NCBI RefSeq assembly: GCF_946480385.1
Contig: NZ_CAMLJP010000001.1
Coordinates: forward strand, 62,001-126,000
Direction of reading: 5' to 3'
DNA length: 64,000 nucleotides
Source of the DNA: an uncultured Azospirillum sp.
GTDB taxonomy: Bacteria > Pseudomonadota > Alphaproteobacteria > Azospirillales > Azospirillaceae
The notes below the pieces were generated by a model. The model was not told the origin of the DNA and did not search any database. It saw only the letters and a program-made list of their open reading frames with translations. This document shows positions 8,485-18,333 of this stretch, piece after piece (positions within the stretch are counted from its first letter, which is position 1; each line of letters begins with the position of its first letter). A program made the translations under genes and the position numbers.

Positions 8485-8558
8485 CCTCTCAGAGTGGCTG
8501 AATGGCCCCCGACAAACGCGTTGGACCGGAGACCTGACCGGTTCACCACACTGAGAGG
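8485..8558 (+). promoter_or_regulatory. Structured leader that can hide the ribosome site of the aldehyde dehydrogenase gene
   Basis: A 13-base arm at 8485-8497 (CCTCTCAGAGTGG) is complementary, with one mismatch, to 8546-8558 (CCACACTGAGAGG). The 3' arm contains GAGAGG, the likely Shine-Dalgarno sequence for the ATG at 8569. An inner arm GGACCGG pairs with CCGGTTC just before it. When folded, the structure would mask translation initiation, so it could act as a switch. The trigger is unknown. Confidence 0.5.
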
Positions 8559-8568
8559 AACGGCCCAA

Positions 8569-10089
<1,521 letters not shown>

Positions 10090-10118
10090 GCCCTGCTCCT
10101 CCCTATCGGGCAAACCTG

Positions 10119-10151
10119 GGCCGGGGGCGCGTTCCCCGGCCTTTTTTCTTT
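10119..10151 (+). terminator. Intrinsic terminator after the aldehyde dehydrogenase gene
   Basis: GGCCGGGG (10119-10126) pairs perfectly with CCCCGGCC (10134-10141) around a 7-base loop and is followed by TTTTTTCTTT. It probably reduces expression of the downstream DUF779 gene relative to the dehydrogenase gene. Confidence 0.93.
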
Positions 10152-10181
10152 CGCCGCGTGGTTTCGTGATAAAGGACCACC

Positions 10182-10589
10182 ATGACCGCCCCCACCTCGA
10201 CCGGCGCCAGTTCGACCGATCGCGTCGTCGCCACCCCCGAAGCCGTCGCCCTGCTGGACCGCCTTGCCGCGAAGCACGGGCCGCTGATGCTGCATCTGTC
10301 GGGCGGCTGCTGCGACGGGACGGCGCCGCTCTGCCTGCCGAAGGGGGAGTTCCGGCTGGGCGGGCGCGACCTGTGCCTCGGCATGGTCGCCGGCGCGCCC
10401 TTCTGCATGTCCGACGACACCTTCCAATGGTGGCGCAACACCCAGGTCATCCTGGACGTTATCCAGGCGCGCGGCGGCGGATTCTCGATCGAGGCGCCGG
10501 ACGGCGTCCGCTTCACCGCCAAGGCCCGCCTGTTCACCGACGAGGAGTTGGCCGGCTTGCCCGATCCGCAGCCGGCAGAGAGTATTTAG
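10182..10589 (+). CDS. DUF779 domain protein
   Basis: This 135-residue protein matches the DUF779 family over most of its length, with the characteristic SGGCCDGTAPLC segment near residue 42 and later DTFQWWRNTQVILDV. The cysteines in that segment suggest metal or redox chemistry, but no biochemical function is known to me. Members are very often adjacent to aldehyde dehydrogenases of the AldB/AcoD type, as here (92 bases downstream, after a terminator), which suggests a linked role in aldehyde handling. The ATG at 10182 begins a non-conserved N-terminal tail of about 15 residues. Confidence 0.88.
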   Translation: MTAPTSTGASSTDRVVATPEAVALLDRLAAKHGPLMLHLSGGCCDGTAPLCLPKGEFRLGGRDLCLGMVAGAPFCMSDDTFQWWRNTQVILDVIQARGGGFSIEAPDGVRFTAKARLFTDEELAGLPDPQPAESI

Positions 10590-10619
10590 GCCGAGCATCT
10601 TCAGGAGCCGCCCCGAATC

Positions 10620-11933
10620 ATGTCCTCCTTCACCGGTCCGCGGATTGGTCTTGCCCGCCGCCATCCCTGGAGTACCCTTGCCGGATCGCATCCGCGCACG
10701 GAGAGGGAGGCGCAAGCGGCATCGATGTCCACACGGGAGATCTCCGCAGACGGCACCTCCGCAGAGGGCCCGGTGAAACCCGCGTCCGGCGACGGCATGC
10801 CGCGTGCCGTCGCCCATGCCGAACGCCCTGACGAGGCGGCGAGGGAACTGCGCGCCGGGCTGGGCGAGGCGGCGCTGGAACTGGTGGTGGTGTTCTGCGC
10901 CCCCAGCTATGACCGCGACGCCCTGGCCGACGCCCTGGCGCGCGAGTTCGGCATGGTGCCGGTCATCGGCTGCACCACGGCGGGGGAGATCGGTCCCGGC
11001 GGCTACACCACCAACGCCCTGGTGGCGGTCGGCTTCCCGAGCGAGGATTTCTGTATCGTCACCGCGCTGGTCGACCATGTCGACCGGTTCGAGATCGCCG
11101 ACAGCACCGCCATCGCGCGCTCGCTGCTGTCGCGTCGCGACCGGGCGATGGCGAGCCGGCCAGTGCCGCTGGGCGAGGATGCCCGCAGCTTCGCCATGCT
11201 GCTGATCGACGGCCTGTCGATGAGCGAGGAGACGGTGGTCAGCGCGCTGCACAACGCGCTGATCGACATCCCGCTGTTCGGCGCCTCGGCCGGCGACGAC
11301 CTGCATTTCGAACGCACCTTCGTCCTGCACGAGGGCGCCTTCCACCCCAACGCCGCGGTGGTGGCGCTGTTCACCACGACGCGGCCCTTCACCGTGTTCC
11401 GCACCCAGCATTTCGTCAGCTCCGACCGCAAGATGGTGGTCACCGGCGCCGATCCGCAGCACCGCATCGTCCATGAGATCAATGCCGAGCCGGCCGGCCG
11501 CGAATATGCCCGGCTTGTCGGGCTGGAGGGCGAGCCGCTGACCCCGATGATCTTCGCCGCGCACCCGGTCGTCGTGCGGGTCGGCGGCCAGTATCATGTC
11601 CGCTCGATCCAGAAGGTGAACGACGACGAGAGCCTGACCTTCTTCTGTGCCATCGACGAGGGCATCGTCCTGACGGTGGCGGAGGGGGTCGATCCGGTCT
11701 CCAACTTCGACGGGCTGATCGAAGGCATCGAGGCGGAGGTCGGCGCGCCCGACCTGATCCTCGGCTGCGACTGCATCCTGCGCCGGCTGGAGATGGAGCA
11801 GCGGCAATTGAATGCCGTCATGTCGGAACGGCTGGCGCGCAACCGGGTTGTCGGATTCTGCGCCTACGGCGAACAGGTGAACGGCATGCATGTCAACCAG
11901 ACCTTCACGGGCGTCGCCATCGGAGGGCGCTAA
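10620..11933 (+). CDS. FIST-domain sensor protein, NosP-like
   Basis: The protein has an N-terminal FIST domain (around ELVVVFCAPSYDRDAL and VIGCTTAGEIGPGGY) and a C-terminal FIST_C domain ending near GEQVNGMHVNQTFTGVAIGG. It lies 3 bases before a hybrid kinase whose N-terminus resembles Pseudomonas NahK. In that genus the FIST protein NosP binds haem, senses nitric oxide and inhibits NahK, so a similar role is inferred here. The start is uncertain: ATG 10620 gives 437 residues, whereas ATG 10725 gives 402, closer to family length; neither has an ideally spaced ribosome site. The first 60 residues are low in family similarity. Confidence 0.85.
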   Translation: MSSFTGPRIGLARRHPWSTLAGSHPRTEREAQAASMSTREISADGTSAEGPVKPASGDGMPRAVAHAERPDEAARELRAGLGEAALELVVVFCAPSYDRDALADALAREFGMVPVIGCTTAGEIGPGGYTTNALVAVGFPSEDFCIVTALVDHVDRFEIADSTAIARSLLSRRDRAMASRPVPLGEDARSFAMLLIDGLSMSEETVVSALHNALIDIPLFGASAGDDLHFERTFVLHEGAFHPNAAVVALFTTTRPFTVFRTQHFVSSDRKMVVTGADPQHRIVHEINAEPAGREYARLVGLEGEPLTPMIFAAHPVVVRVGGQYHVRSIQKVNDDESLTFFCAIDEGIVLTVAEGVDPVSNFDGLIEGIEAEVGAPDLILGCDCILRRLEMEQRQLNAVMSERLARNRVVGFCAYGEQVNGMHVNQTFTGVAIGGR

Positions 11934-11936
11934 GCC

Positions 11937-13769
11937 ATGGCCGGCATCCAAACCCGCAGCTGGACCCTCGATCCCGCCGACCGCATCGCCGAGCTGGAGC
12001 GCGAGAACGCCAAGCTCCAGCGCATCAACAAGGTGCTGATGGACCGCGTCGAGCGGTCGATGGATTTTCAGGGCGGCGCCTTCTCGCTGTTCCAGACCGC
12101 CATCGTGCTGGAGCAGAAGATCCGCGAACGCACGCTGGAGCTGGAACGCGCCCTGCACAAGCTGGAGGACAGCAACCGCGATCTCGCCCGCGCCAAGGAG
12201 CTGGCGGACACCATGCGGACCCGCCTGTTCGAGGCGATCGAGTCGGTGAACGAGGGATTCGCCCTGTTCGACTCCTCCGACCGACTGGTGCTGTGCAATC
12301 GCAAATACCTGTCCTACTGGCCGTCGGTGGCGGGCCGCATCCAGGCGGGCATCCGCTTCAACGATCTGGTGGCGATGGTCGCCGCCGCCGGCGCGGTCAG
12401 CGAACCGCCGCCCGACGTCTGGCTGCGCGAGCGGATGGAGCACCGCCACGACCTGAAGGGTGTGTTCCTTAACCGGCTGTCCGACGGCCGCTGGATCCAG
12501 GTGAACGAGCGGCGCACCCGCGACGGCGGCATCGTCGGCGTCTACACCGACATCACCGTCATCAAGCACGAGGAGGAGCGGCGGCGCGAATCCGAGCAGG
12601 CGGAGAAATCCGCGCTGATGACGCTGAACGACCAGCTTCAGCAGGCGAAGTCCCAGGCCGATCAGGCCAATTTGTCGAAGACCCGCTTCATCGCCGCCGC
12701 CAGCCACGACCTGCTGCAGCCCTTGAATGCCGCCCGCCTGTTCGTCTCGGCGCTGGCCGACCTAGAGCAGCCGGACGCCAACGCGGAGCTGGTCGACAAC
12801 ATCGACGTCGCGTTGGCGTCGGTCGAGGATCTGCTGTCGGCGCTGCTCGACATCTCCAAGCTCGACGCCGGGGCGGTGACGCCGGAGGTCAGCGATTTCC
12901 CGCTGCGCGGCATCCTGGCGCCGCTCGCCACCGAATATGCCGCGGTGGCGGCGGAGCGCGGCATCGACCTGAAGGTGGTCGGATCGGGGGCGGTGGTGCG
13001 CAGCGACATGCGGCTCTTGCGCCGGATCGTGCAGAATTTCCTGTCCAACGCGCTGCGCTACGTCCAGGGCGGCCGGGTGGTGGTCGGCTGCCGCCGGACC
13101 GGCGACGGCAGCATCCGGATCGAGGTGTGGGACAACGGCCCTGGCATTCCGCGCGACAAGATCACCGAGATCTTCCAGGAGTTCCGCCGCCTCGACACTC
13201 CCGTCACCAAGGGGCGCGACCGCGGCATGGGGCTGGGTCTCGCCATCGTCGACCGCGTCGCCCGCATGCTGGGCCACCCCATCACCGTGCGGTCGGAGCC
13301 GGGACGCGGCTCCGTCTTCGCCGTCACCGTCCCGCGGGGGACCGAGCGCCGTGCCGTGCGCCCCGCCAGCATCGCCGCCCGGCCGATGACCAACCGGCTG
13401 GCCGGGACTTCGGTGCTGGTGCTGGACAACGAGCCGGCGGTGGTGGCGGGGATGGAGGCGCTGCTGCGCGGCTGGGCCTGCGACGTGGTGTCGGCCACCA
13501 ACGGCGACGAGGCGCTGGCCCTGCTGTCCGGCATGCCGCAGCCGCCGGATTTGCTGATCGCCGACTATCACCTCGACGACGGGGCGCTGGGCGTCAACGA
13601 GGTGGCGCGGCTGCGCGCCGCCTGCGGCCGCATCCTTCCCGCGGTGATCGTCACCGCCAACCGCACGCCCGAACTGGCGGACGAAGCCAAGGCGGCCGGC
13701 TGTCTGGTGCTGAACAAGCCGGTCAAGCCGGCGCAGCTGCGCGCGGTGATGTCGGGGCTGGTGGGCTGA
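11937..13769 (+). CDS. NahK-like hybrid sensor histidine kinase
   Basis: The 610-residue protein has no membrane segment. It starts with a coiled-coil region (IAELERENAKLQRINKVL and later), followed by a PAS domain around residues 100-210, a histidine kinase core with His257 in SHDLLQPLNAARLF, an ATPase domain (NFLSNALRY, DNGPGIP, GMGLGLAIV) and a C-terminal receiver domain with Asp543 in IADYHLDDG. The H-box form HDLLQPLNA and the N-terminal coiled coil are those of NahK-type kinases. The gene starts 3 bases after the FIST gene. Output in NahK systems passes through a histidine phosphotransfer protein to control biofilm and motility; here this is inference, and no phosphotransfer gene is adjacent. 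Confidence 0.92.
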   Translation: MAGIQTRSWTLDPADRIAELERENAKLQRINKVLMDRVERSMDFQGGAFSLFQTAIVLEQKIRERTLELERALHKLEDSNRDLARAKELADTMRTRLFEAIESVNEGFALFDSSDRLVLCNRKYLSYWPSVAGRIQAGIRFNDLVAMVAAAGAVSEPPPDVWLRERMEHRHDLKGVFLNRLSDGRWIQVNERRTRDGGIVGVYTDITVIKHEEERRRESEQAEKSALMTLNDQLQQAKSQADQANLSKTRFIAAASHDLLQPLNAARLFVSALADLEQPDANAELVDNIDVALASVEDLLSALLDISKLDAGAVTPEVSDFPLRGILAPLATEYAAVAAERGIDLKVVGSGAVVRSDMRLLRRIVQNFLSNALRYVQGGRVVVGCRRTGDGSIRIEVWDNGPGIPRDKITEIFQEFRRLDTPVTKGRDRGMGLGLAIVDRVARMLGHPITVRSEPGRGSVFAVTVPRGTERRAVRPASIAARPMTNRLAGTSVLVLDNEPAVVAGMEALLRGWACDVVSATNGDEALALLSGMPQPPDLLIADYHLDDGALGVNEVARLRAACGRILPAVIVTANRTPELADEAKAAGCLVLNKPVKPAQLRAVMSGLVG

Positions 13770-13840
13770 GGGCGAGGCCAGAGAAACGGGGCTGATGATT
13801 TACCGGTAACGCCTTACCGGTTCGGCTGTTGTCGGTTTTT

Positions 13841-14560
13841 ATGACCGACCCCGCTGCGCTGCGCGACAAGGCGCTCGAGATCCACCGGCTGCTGTGCACC
13901 GTCTACGGCTGCCCGGTCGCCTATTTCCACAGCCTCGACCCGCTGAGCGAGCTGGTGTCGTCGCTGCTGTCGCACCGCACCCGCAATGCGGCGTCCGGTG
14001 CCGCCTTCAAGGCGCTGCGGCGGCGCTGGCCGGATTGGGAGGCGGTGCGCGACGCCCCGGTTGCCGAGGTGGAGGCGACCATCGCCGGCGTCACTTGGCC
14101 GGAGCAGAAGGCCCCGCGCATCCAGGCCATCCTGCGCCGCATCACCGAGCGCGTCGGCAGCCTGTCGCTCGACCTGCTGTCCGGCATGCCGGTGCCCGAG
14201 GCCCGCGCATGGCTGGAGGAACTGCCGGGGGTGGGGCCAAAGACCAGCGCGGCGGTGCTGAGCTTCTCCACCCTGCGGCAGGCAGCGCTGCCGGTGGACA
14301 GCCACCACCACCGCGTCGCCGTCCGTACCGGCCTGATCCCCGCCAACGTCGCCGTCGGCCCCTCCCACGCCTTGCTGTCGGCGCAACTGCCGGCGGAGTG
14401 GGACGCCCAGCAGGTCTACGACAACCACGAGGTCATGATGCTGCATGGCCAGCGCTGCTGCTATTATCAGGCGCCGGCCTGCGACCGCTGCGTGCTGCTG
14501 CGCCTGTGCCCAACCGGTCAGGCTCTGCACCCGCCGGAGGAAGAGCGGGAGAGGGCTTGA
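13841..14560 (+). CDS. Endonuclease III-like DNA glycosylase/lyase
   Basis: The 239-residue protein belongs to the HhH-GPD superfamily. It has the helix-hairpin-helix LPGVGPKTSAAV with Lys134 at the endonuclease III nucleophile position, Asp153 in PVDSHHHRVAVR, and a C-terminal [4Fe-4S] motif C207-x6-C214-x2-C217-x5-C223, the exact spacing of endonuclease III. It should remove damaged pyrimidines from DNA. Sequence around the active site differs from classical Nth (more histidines after Asp153), so it may be a paralogue with different specificity. ATG 13841 is preferred to an in-frame TTG four codons upstream. The upstream gap holds repeated TTACCGG words. Confidence 0.88.
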   Translation: MTDPAALRDKALEIHRLLCTVYGCPVAYFHSLDPLSELVSSLLSHRTRNAASGAAFKALRRRWPDWEAVRDAPVAEVEATIAGVTWPEQKAPRIQAILRRITERVGSLSLDLLSGMPVPEARAWLEELPGVGPKTSAAVLSFSTLRQAALPVDSHHHRVAVRTGLIPANVAVGPSHALLSAQLPAEWDAQQVYDNHEVMMLHGQRCCYYQAPACDRCVLLRLCPTGQALHPPEEERERA

Positions 14561-14690
14561 CTCATGCGTTTTGTGCATTGCAACACGCAGCCATTCCCAG
14601 AATGCAGGGCCATTCACCATCGGCCGAGCGCATATAAGATTGTGAGAGCGACGAAGACGCTGCTCCGACCTTCATAAGACGAGGCCTGAG

Positions 14691-14876
14691 GTGATACACA
14701 AGATTCTGGACGCGATCGATGCCATTGTCGCGGAAAAACGCCAGAACGGTCAGCTTGAGGACTGGCTCAAGAGTGGCGCCGCCAAGCGTTTCTGCGAGAA
14801 GATTTCGTCCGAGCGCAAGCACTATCATCCAGCATTGCTTCTCTACTTGGAGCGCAATGGCGGGCAGCATGTCTGA
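14691..14876 (+). CDS. Small conserved-looking protein, unknown function
   Basis: A 61-residue frame starts at GTG 14691 and ends 20 bases before a strong intrinsic terminator, which supports it as a real transcribed gene. The protein is mixed in charge with no membrane segment, and includes the block AAKRFCEKISSERKHYHPALL. I do not recognise a domain. Codon use is less GC-biased than that of its neighbours. A TATAAG-like -10 sequence lies near 14632. The neighbours, an endonuclease III-like gene and a convergent CoA transferase, give no clue to function. Confidence 0.55.
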   Translation: MIHKILDAIDAIVAEKRQNGQLEDWLKSGAAKRFCEKISSERKHYHPALLLYLERNGGQHV

Positions 14877-14896
14877 CCGGTACAGGTAACGGGAAC

Positions 14897-14927
14897 GGGC
14901 CGCGGAATTCCGCGGCCCGCCCGTTTT
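14897..14927 (+). terminator. Intrinsic terminator after the small gene at 14691
   Basis: A 22-base perfect palindrome (14897-14918, arms GGGCCGCGGAA and TTCCGCGGCCC) is followed by GCCCG and five T residues on the plus strand. It lies between the small plus-strand gene and the convergent CoA transferase gene. Confidence 0.88.
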
Positions 14928-14936
14928 TGAGGGGCC

Positions 14937-16445
14937 TTATTCGGCTGCCAGCGGCTTCGGCATCATGCTGCCGGTCTGCTGGAAGCGGGTGTGCCAGGCA
15001 AAGGCCTCCTCCAGCAGGTGCGGGGTGTGGCCGCCGCGCTGGAGCGCCCGGCGCTGATAGTCGGCCGCCAGTTCACGGTAGCTGGGGTGGACGCAGTTGC
15101 GGATGATGGTCTCCGCCCGCTCGCGCGGCGCCAGACCGCGCAGGTCGGCCAGCCCGACTTCCGTCACCAGAACGTCGACGTCATGCTCGTTGTGGTCGAC
15201 ATGGGTGACCATCGGCACGACGCTGGAAATGGCGCCGCCCTTGGCCAGCGACTTGGTGACGAAGATGGCGAGGTGGCTGTTGCGGGCGAAATCGCCGGAG
15301 CCGCCGATGCCGTTCATCATCTGCGTGCCGTTGACGTGGGTGGAGTTGACGTTGCCGTAGATGTCGCACTCCAGCGCCGTGTTGATGCCGATGACGCCCA
15401 GGCGGCGGATCACCTCCGGATGGTTGGAGATCTCCTGCGGGCGCAGCAGCAGCCGGCCCTTGTAGGAGCCGATCTTCGGCAGCACCTCGGCATATTTCCC
15501 GGCGCTGAGCGTGATCGAGGAGCCCGAGGCGAAGTTCAGCTTGCCGGCCTCGAACAGCTCGAAGGTGCTGTCCTGCAGGACCTCGCTGTACATGGTCAGG
15601 TCGTGGAACGGCCCGTCGATCAGCCCGTGCAGCACCGCGTTGGCGATGGTGCCGATGCCGGCCTGCAGCGGCGCCAGCGACCGGCCCATCCGGCCCAGCT
15701 TCACTTCGCTGCCGAGGAACTCGATCAGGTGGCCGGCGATGGCGTTGGTCTCGTCATCGGGCGGCAGGATGCTGGCGGAGCTGTCCTGCTTGCGCGTCAC
15801 CACGATGGCGGCGATCTTCGACGGGTCGATCGGGATATAGGGCAGGCCGGCGCGGCTTTCCGCCGTCACCACCGGGATCGGCTCGCGGAAGGGGCGGCGC
15901 GTCGGGATGTAGACGTCGTGCATCCCCTCCAGATCCAGCGGCTGGGTCAGGTTCAGCTCGATGATGATCTTCTCGGCCAGGATGGCGAAGGTCGCCGAAT
16001 TGCCGATCGAGGTGGTCGGCACGATGCCGCCGTTTTCGGTGATGGCGCAGGCCTCGATCACCGCGACGTCGACCGGACCCATCTGGCGCGAGCGCAGCAG
16101 TTCCACCGTCTCCGACAGATGCTGGTCGACGAACATCACCTCGCCGCGGTTGATCGCCTTGCGCAGCACCGGGTCGGCCTGGAAGGGCAGGCGGCGCGAC
16201 AGCACCCCCGCCTCGGTCAGGATCCGGTCGACGTCGTTGCCCAGCGAGGCGCCGGTCATCAGCGTGATCTTCAGCTTTTCCGACGCGGCGCGCTCGGCCA
16301 GCGCCAGCGGCACCGCCTTGGCGTCGCCGGCACGGGTGAAGCCGCTCATGCCCACGGTCATGCCGTCCTTGATGAGGAAGGCGGCCTCTTCCGCCGGAAC
16401 CACCTTGCCCCACAGGGACTTCAGGCGGATGCGATCTCGGTACAT
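14937..16445 (-). CDS. Acetyl-CoA hydrolase/transferase (succinyl-CoA:acetate CoA-transferase type)
   Basis: The 502-residue protein matches the acetyl-CoA hydrolase/CoA-transferase family to which Acetobacter AarC and E. coli YgfH (ScpC) belong. A glutamate at about residue 288 in the TMYSEVLQDSTFE segment matches the catalytic Glu that forms the enzyme-CoA thioester. Other typical blocks are GMSGFTRAGDAKAVP near the N-terminus and GIGGSGDFARN near the end. The likely reaction moves CoA between succinate and acetate, linking acetate use to the citric acid cycle. It begins at ATG 16445, has no operon partner, and faces a 348-base gap with a divergent AraC-family gene. Confidence 0.92.
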   Translation of the reverse strand: MYRDRIRLKSLWGKVVPAEEAAFLIKDGMTVGMSGFTRAGDAKAVPLALAERAASEKLKITLMTGASLGNDVDRILTEAGVLSRRLPFQADPVLRKAINRGEVMFVDQHLSETVELLRSRQMGPVDVAVIEACAITENGGIVPTTSIGNSATFAILAEKIIIELNLTQPLDLEGMHDVYIPTRRPFREPIPVVTAESRAGLPYIPIDPSKIAAIVVTRKQDSSASILPPDDETNAIAGHLIEFLGSEVKLGRMGRSLAPLQAGIGTIANAVLHGLIDGPFHDLTMYSEVLQDSTFELFEAGKLNFASGSSITLSAGKYAEVLPKIGSYKGRLLLRPQEISNHPEVIRRLGVIGINTALECDIYGNVNSTHVNGTQMMNGIGGSGDFARNSHLAIFVTKSLAKGGAISSVVPMVTHVDHNEHDVDVLVTEVGLADLRGLAPRERAETIIRNCVHPSYRELAADYQRRALQRGGHTPHLLEEAFAWHTRFQQTGSMMPKPLAAE

Positions 16446-16793
16446 CGGGCGTTCCTTTTATGAGTGCTTTTTGGCGAATGGCGAACGATCCGTGCCTTGG
16501 CGGTCCTATTTCTTATTTGAAAATACTCATAAGGAGGCGCTGTCCGGCGCCGCAATTGTTCGTCCGGAATATCAGGCAATGCTCAAGTGAATGGGTGGGC
16601 GAATATCGGCTGATCGGTGCGCATTCCGGACGTTGACTTGGAAATGTGCCAGGATGATTTGATGAAACTCAGTTTCGCCTTCTGGTATTTGTGGCGAACA
16701 GCCGGTCCCGCACCTGTGTGCAGCTGTGTCTGTACGCGCCGGGAATGAGGGCGTAGCATCGGCCCGTCGATCCAACCGCAGGAGTCCGCCGGC
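16446..16793. other. 348-base divergent intergenic region with an inverted repeat
   Basis: The gap between the CoA transferase and AraC-family genes is AT-richer than its surroundings. TTATGAGT (16458-16465) and its complement ACTCATAA (16525-16532) are 59 bases apart; each copy of ACTCATAA, on its own strand, is followed by an AGGA-type sequence. The left copy precedes the CoA transferase start codon. It may be an operator pair or a partial duplication of that leader. I see no gene in the gap. Confidence 0.4.
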
Positions 16794-17534
16794 GTGGCGT
16801 CCCCGCATCGGCCGACCGTCAGCACCCGCAGTTACGACGGGCATGAACGGCGGCACGCCCATGACCATCACCAGATCGTGCTGCCCGTCGCCGGGACCCT
16901 CGACATGGAGGTCGGCGGGGCTTGCGGCCGGGTGGGGGACGGGCGCGGGGTGCTGGTGGCCGACGGCGTGCCGCACAGCTTCCGCAGCGGCGGGACCAAC
17001 CGCTTCGTCGTGCTGGACGTGCCGGCCGGCGGGCTGGTGCCGGAGGCGGCGGTCCGCGCCTGCGACGCCTTCTTCGCCATCGACGGCGCGCTGGACGGGC
17101 TGGTGCGTTATCTGGCGGCGGAGGCGGCCGACCGGCCGCTCGACCCGGTGCTGGCCCATCATTCGGCGGGGCTGCTGCTGCGCGCACTGGAAACGCGCCA
17201 ACCGTCGGTGCCGCTGTCCGACGACCCCATCGACCGAGCGCTCGCCCTGATGGCGGAGCGCTGTGCCGAACCGCTGACGGTGGCGGAGTTGGCCGAGGCG
17301 GCGGGTCTGGCGCCCAGCCGGTTCCATGAACGCTTCCGTGCGCGGACCGGCAGCACCCCGGCCGGCATGCTGGCAGAGCTGCGGCTGGACCGGGCGGAGG
17401 CGATGCTGCGGGAGGGCAGGCTGCCGTTGGCCGAGGTCGCGCTGGCGGTGGGTTTCTCCGACCAGAGCGCCCTGACACGCAGCCTGCGCCGCCGCCGCGG
17501 CACCACGCCGGGGGCGGTGCGGAAGTCTAGATAG
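16794..17534 (+). CDS. AraC-family transcriptional regulator
   Basis: The 246-residue protein has an N-terminal cupin-like sensor segment (HAHDHHQIVLPVAGTLDMEV) and a C-terminal AraC DNA-binding domain with two helix-turn-helix units: LTVAELAEAAGLAPSRFHERF and LPLAEVALAVGFSDQSALTR. The start is a GTG at 16794 supported by AGGAG about 8 bases upstream. It converges with, and overlaps by 8 bases, a hydrolase gene, and diverges from a CoA transferase gene. Its target and ligand are not evident. The histidine-rich cupin segment could bind a metal or a small aromatic or sugar ligand. Confidence 0.87.
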   Translation: MASPHRPTVSTRSYDGHERRHAHDHHQIVLPVAGTLDMEVGGACGRVGDGRGVLVADGVPHSFRSGGTNRFVVLDVPAGGLVPEAAVRACDAFFAIDGALDGLVRYLAAEAADRPLDPVLAHHSAGLLLRALETRQPSVPLSDDPIDRALALMAERCAEPLTVAELAEAAGLAPSRFHERFRARTGSTPAGMLAELRLDRAEAMLREGRLPLAEVALAVGFSDQSALTRSLRRRRGTTPGAVRKSR

Positions 17535-18225
17535 AGCGGGCCGCCTCGACGATCACCGCCGCCACTGCATCCGGGCGCGACAGGTGGGGAGCGTGGCCGC
17601 TGTCGACCTCCACCGTCCGGGCGCCGATGCGCGACGCGGTGGCGCGCAGGAAGTCGGGCGGCAGCATGCGGTCGTTGGTGGCGACGACATACCAGGCTGG
17701 CTTGGTCTTCCAGGCGGCGGCGGTGACCTTCGTCGCGAAGCAGGCCGCCGCCACCGGCCCTTGGGTGGCGGCCAGCAGGGCGGCATCCTCCGCCGGCAAA
17801 TCCTGGGCGAAGTTGCGGGCCATGCCCTCCGGCTTCAGGGTCAGGAAGCGGTCCTTGTCCACCGAGACGCCGGACAGGCCGGCCGAGGGCGGGAAGGGCT
17901 TCAGCGTGTCGTTCGGCGACTGCCCGGCGTCGGGGGCGAAGGCGGCGACGTAGACCAGCGACTTCACCCGCTCCTGATCGCCGATCTGGGTGATGACGGC
18001 CCCGCCCCAGGAATGGCCGACCAGCACCACCGGCCCCTTGGTCCGGTCGATGGCGCGCTGGACATGGGCGACGTCGTCGTCGAGCGAGACCAGCGGGTTC
18101 TGCACCGCGACCGCCGCGAACCCTTCCGCCTGCAGGCGGGGGATCACCCGGCTCCAGGAGGAGCCGTCGGCGAAGGCGCCATGGACGAGGATGATGGTGG
18201 GGGTGGAAGTCTCGGTGGAACTCAT
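17527..18225 (-). CDS. Alpha/beta-fold hydrolase
   Basis: The 232-residue protein has the alpha/beta hydrolase fold: ILVHGAFADGSSW (oxyanion loop), the nucleophile elbow GHSWGGAV, a late acid region near VVATNDRMLPPD, and the catalytic His in DSGHAPHLSRPD. It resembles the many small soluble esterase-like hydrolases of unknown substrate in soil bacteria, including salicylate-esterase-like members. There is no signal peptide. The C-terminal end overlaps the convergent AraC gene by 8 bases. No pathway partner is adjacent. Confidence 0.87.
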   Translation of the reverse strand: MSSTETSTPTIILVHGAFADGSSWSRVIPRLQAEGFAAVAVQNPLVSLDDDVAHVQRAIDRTKGPVVLVGHSWGGAVITQIGDQERVKSLVYVAAFAPDAGQSPNDTLKPFPPSAGLSGVSVDKDRFLTLKPEGMARNFAQDLPAEDAALLAATQGPVAAACFATKVTAAAWKTKPAWYVVATNDRMLPPDFLRATASRIGARTVEVDSGHAPHLSRPDAVAAVIVEAARSI

Positions 18226-18333
18226 GGAGGCGGCTCCCGCTGGCGGTCGGATCGGCCAGTCAGAACATGGCCGCGCCGCCGCCGTCCAGCTGGGGCTGGG
18301 AAGTTTTTCTCAGGGTGGAAAAGGGTTTGCCGA

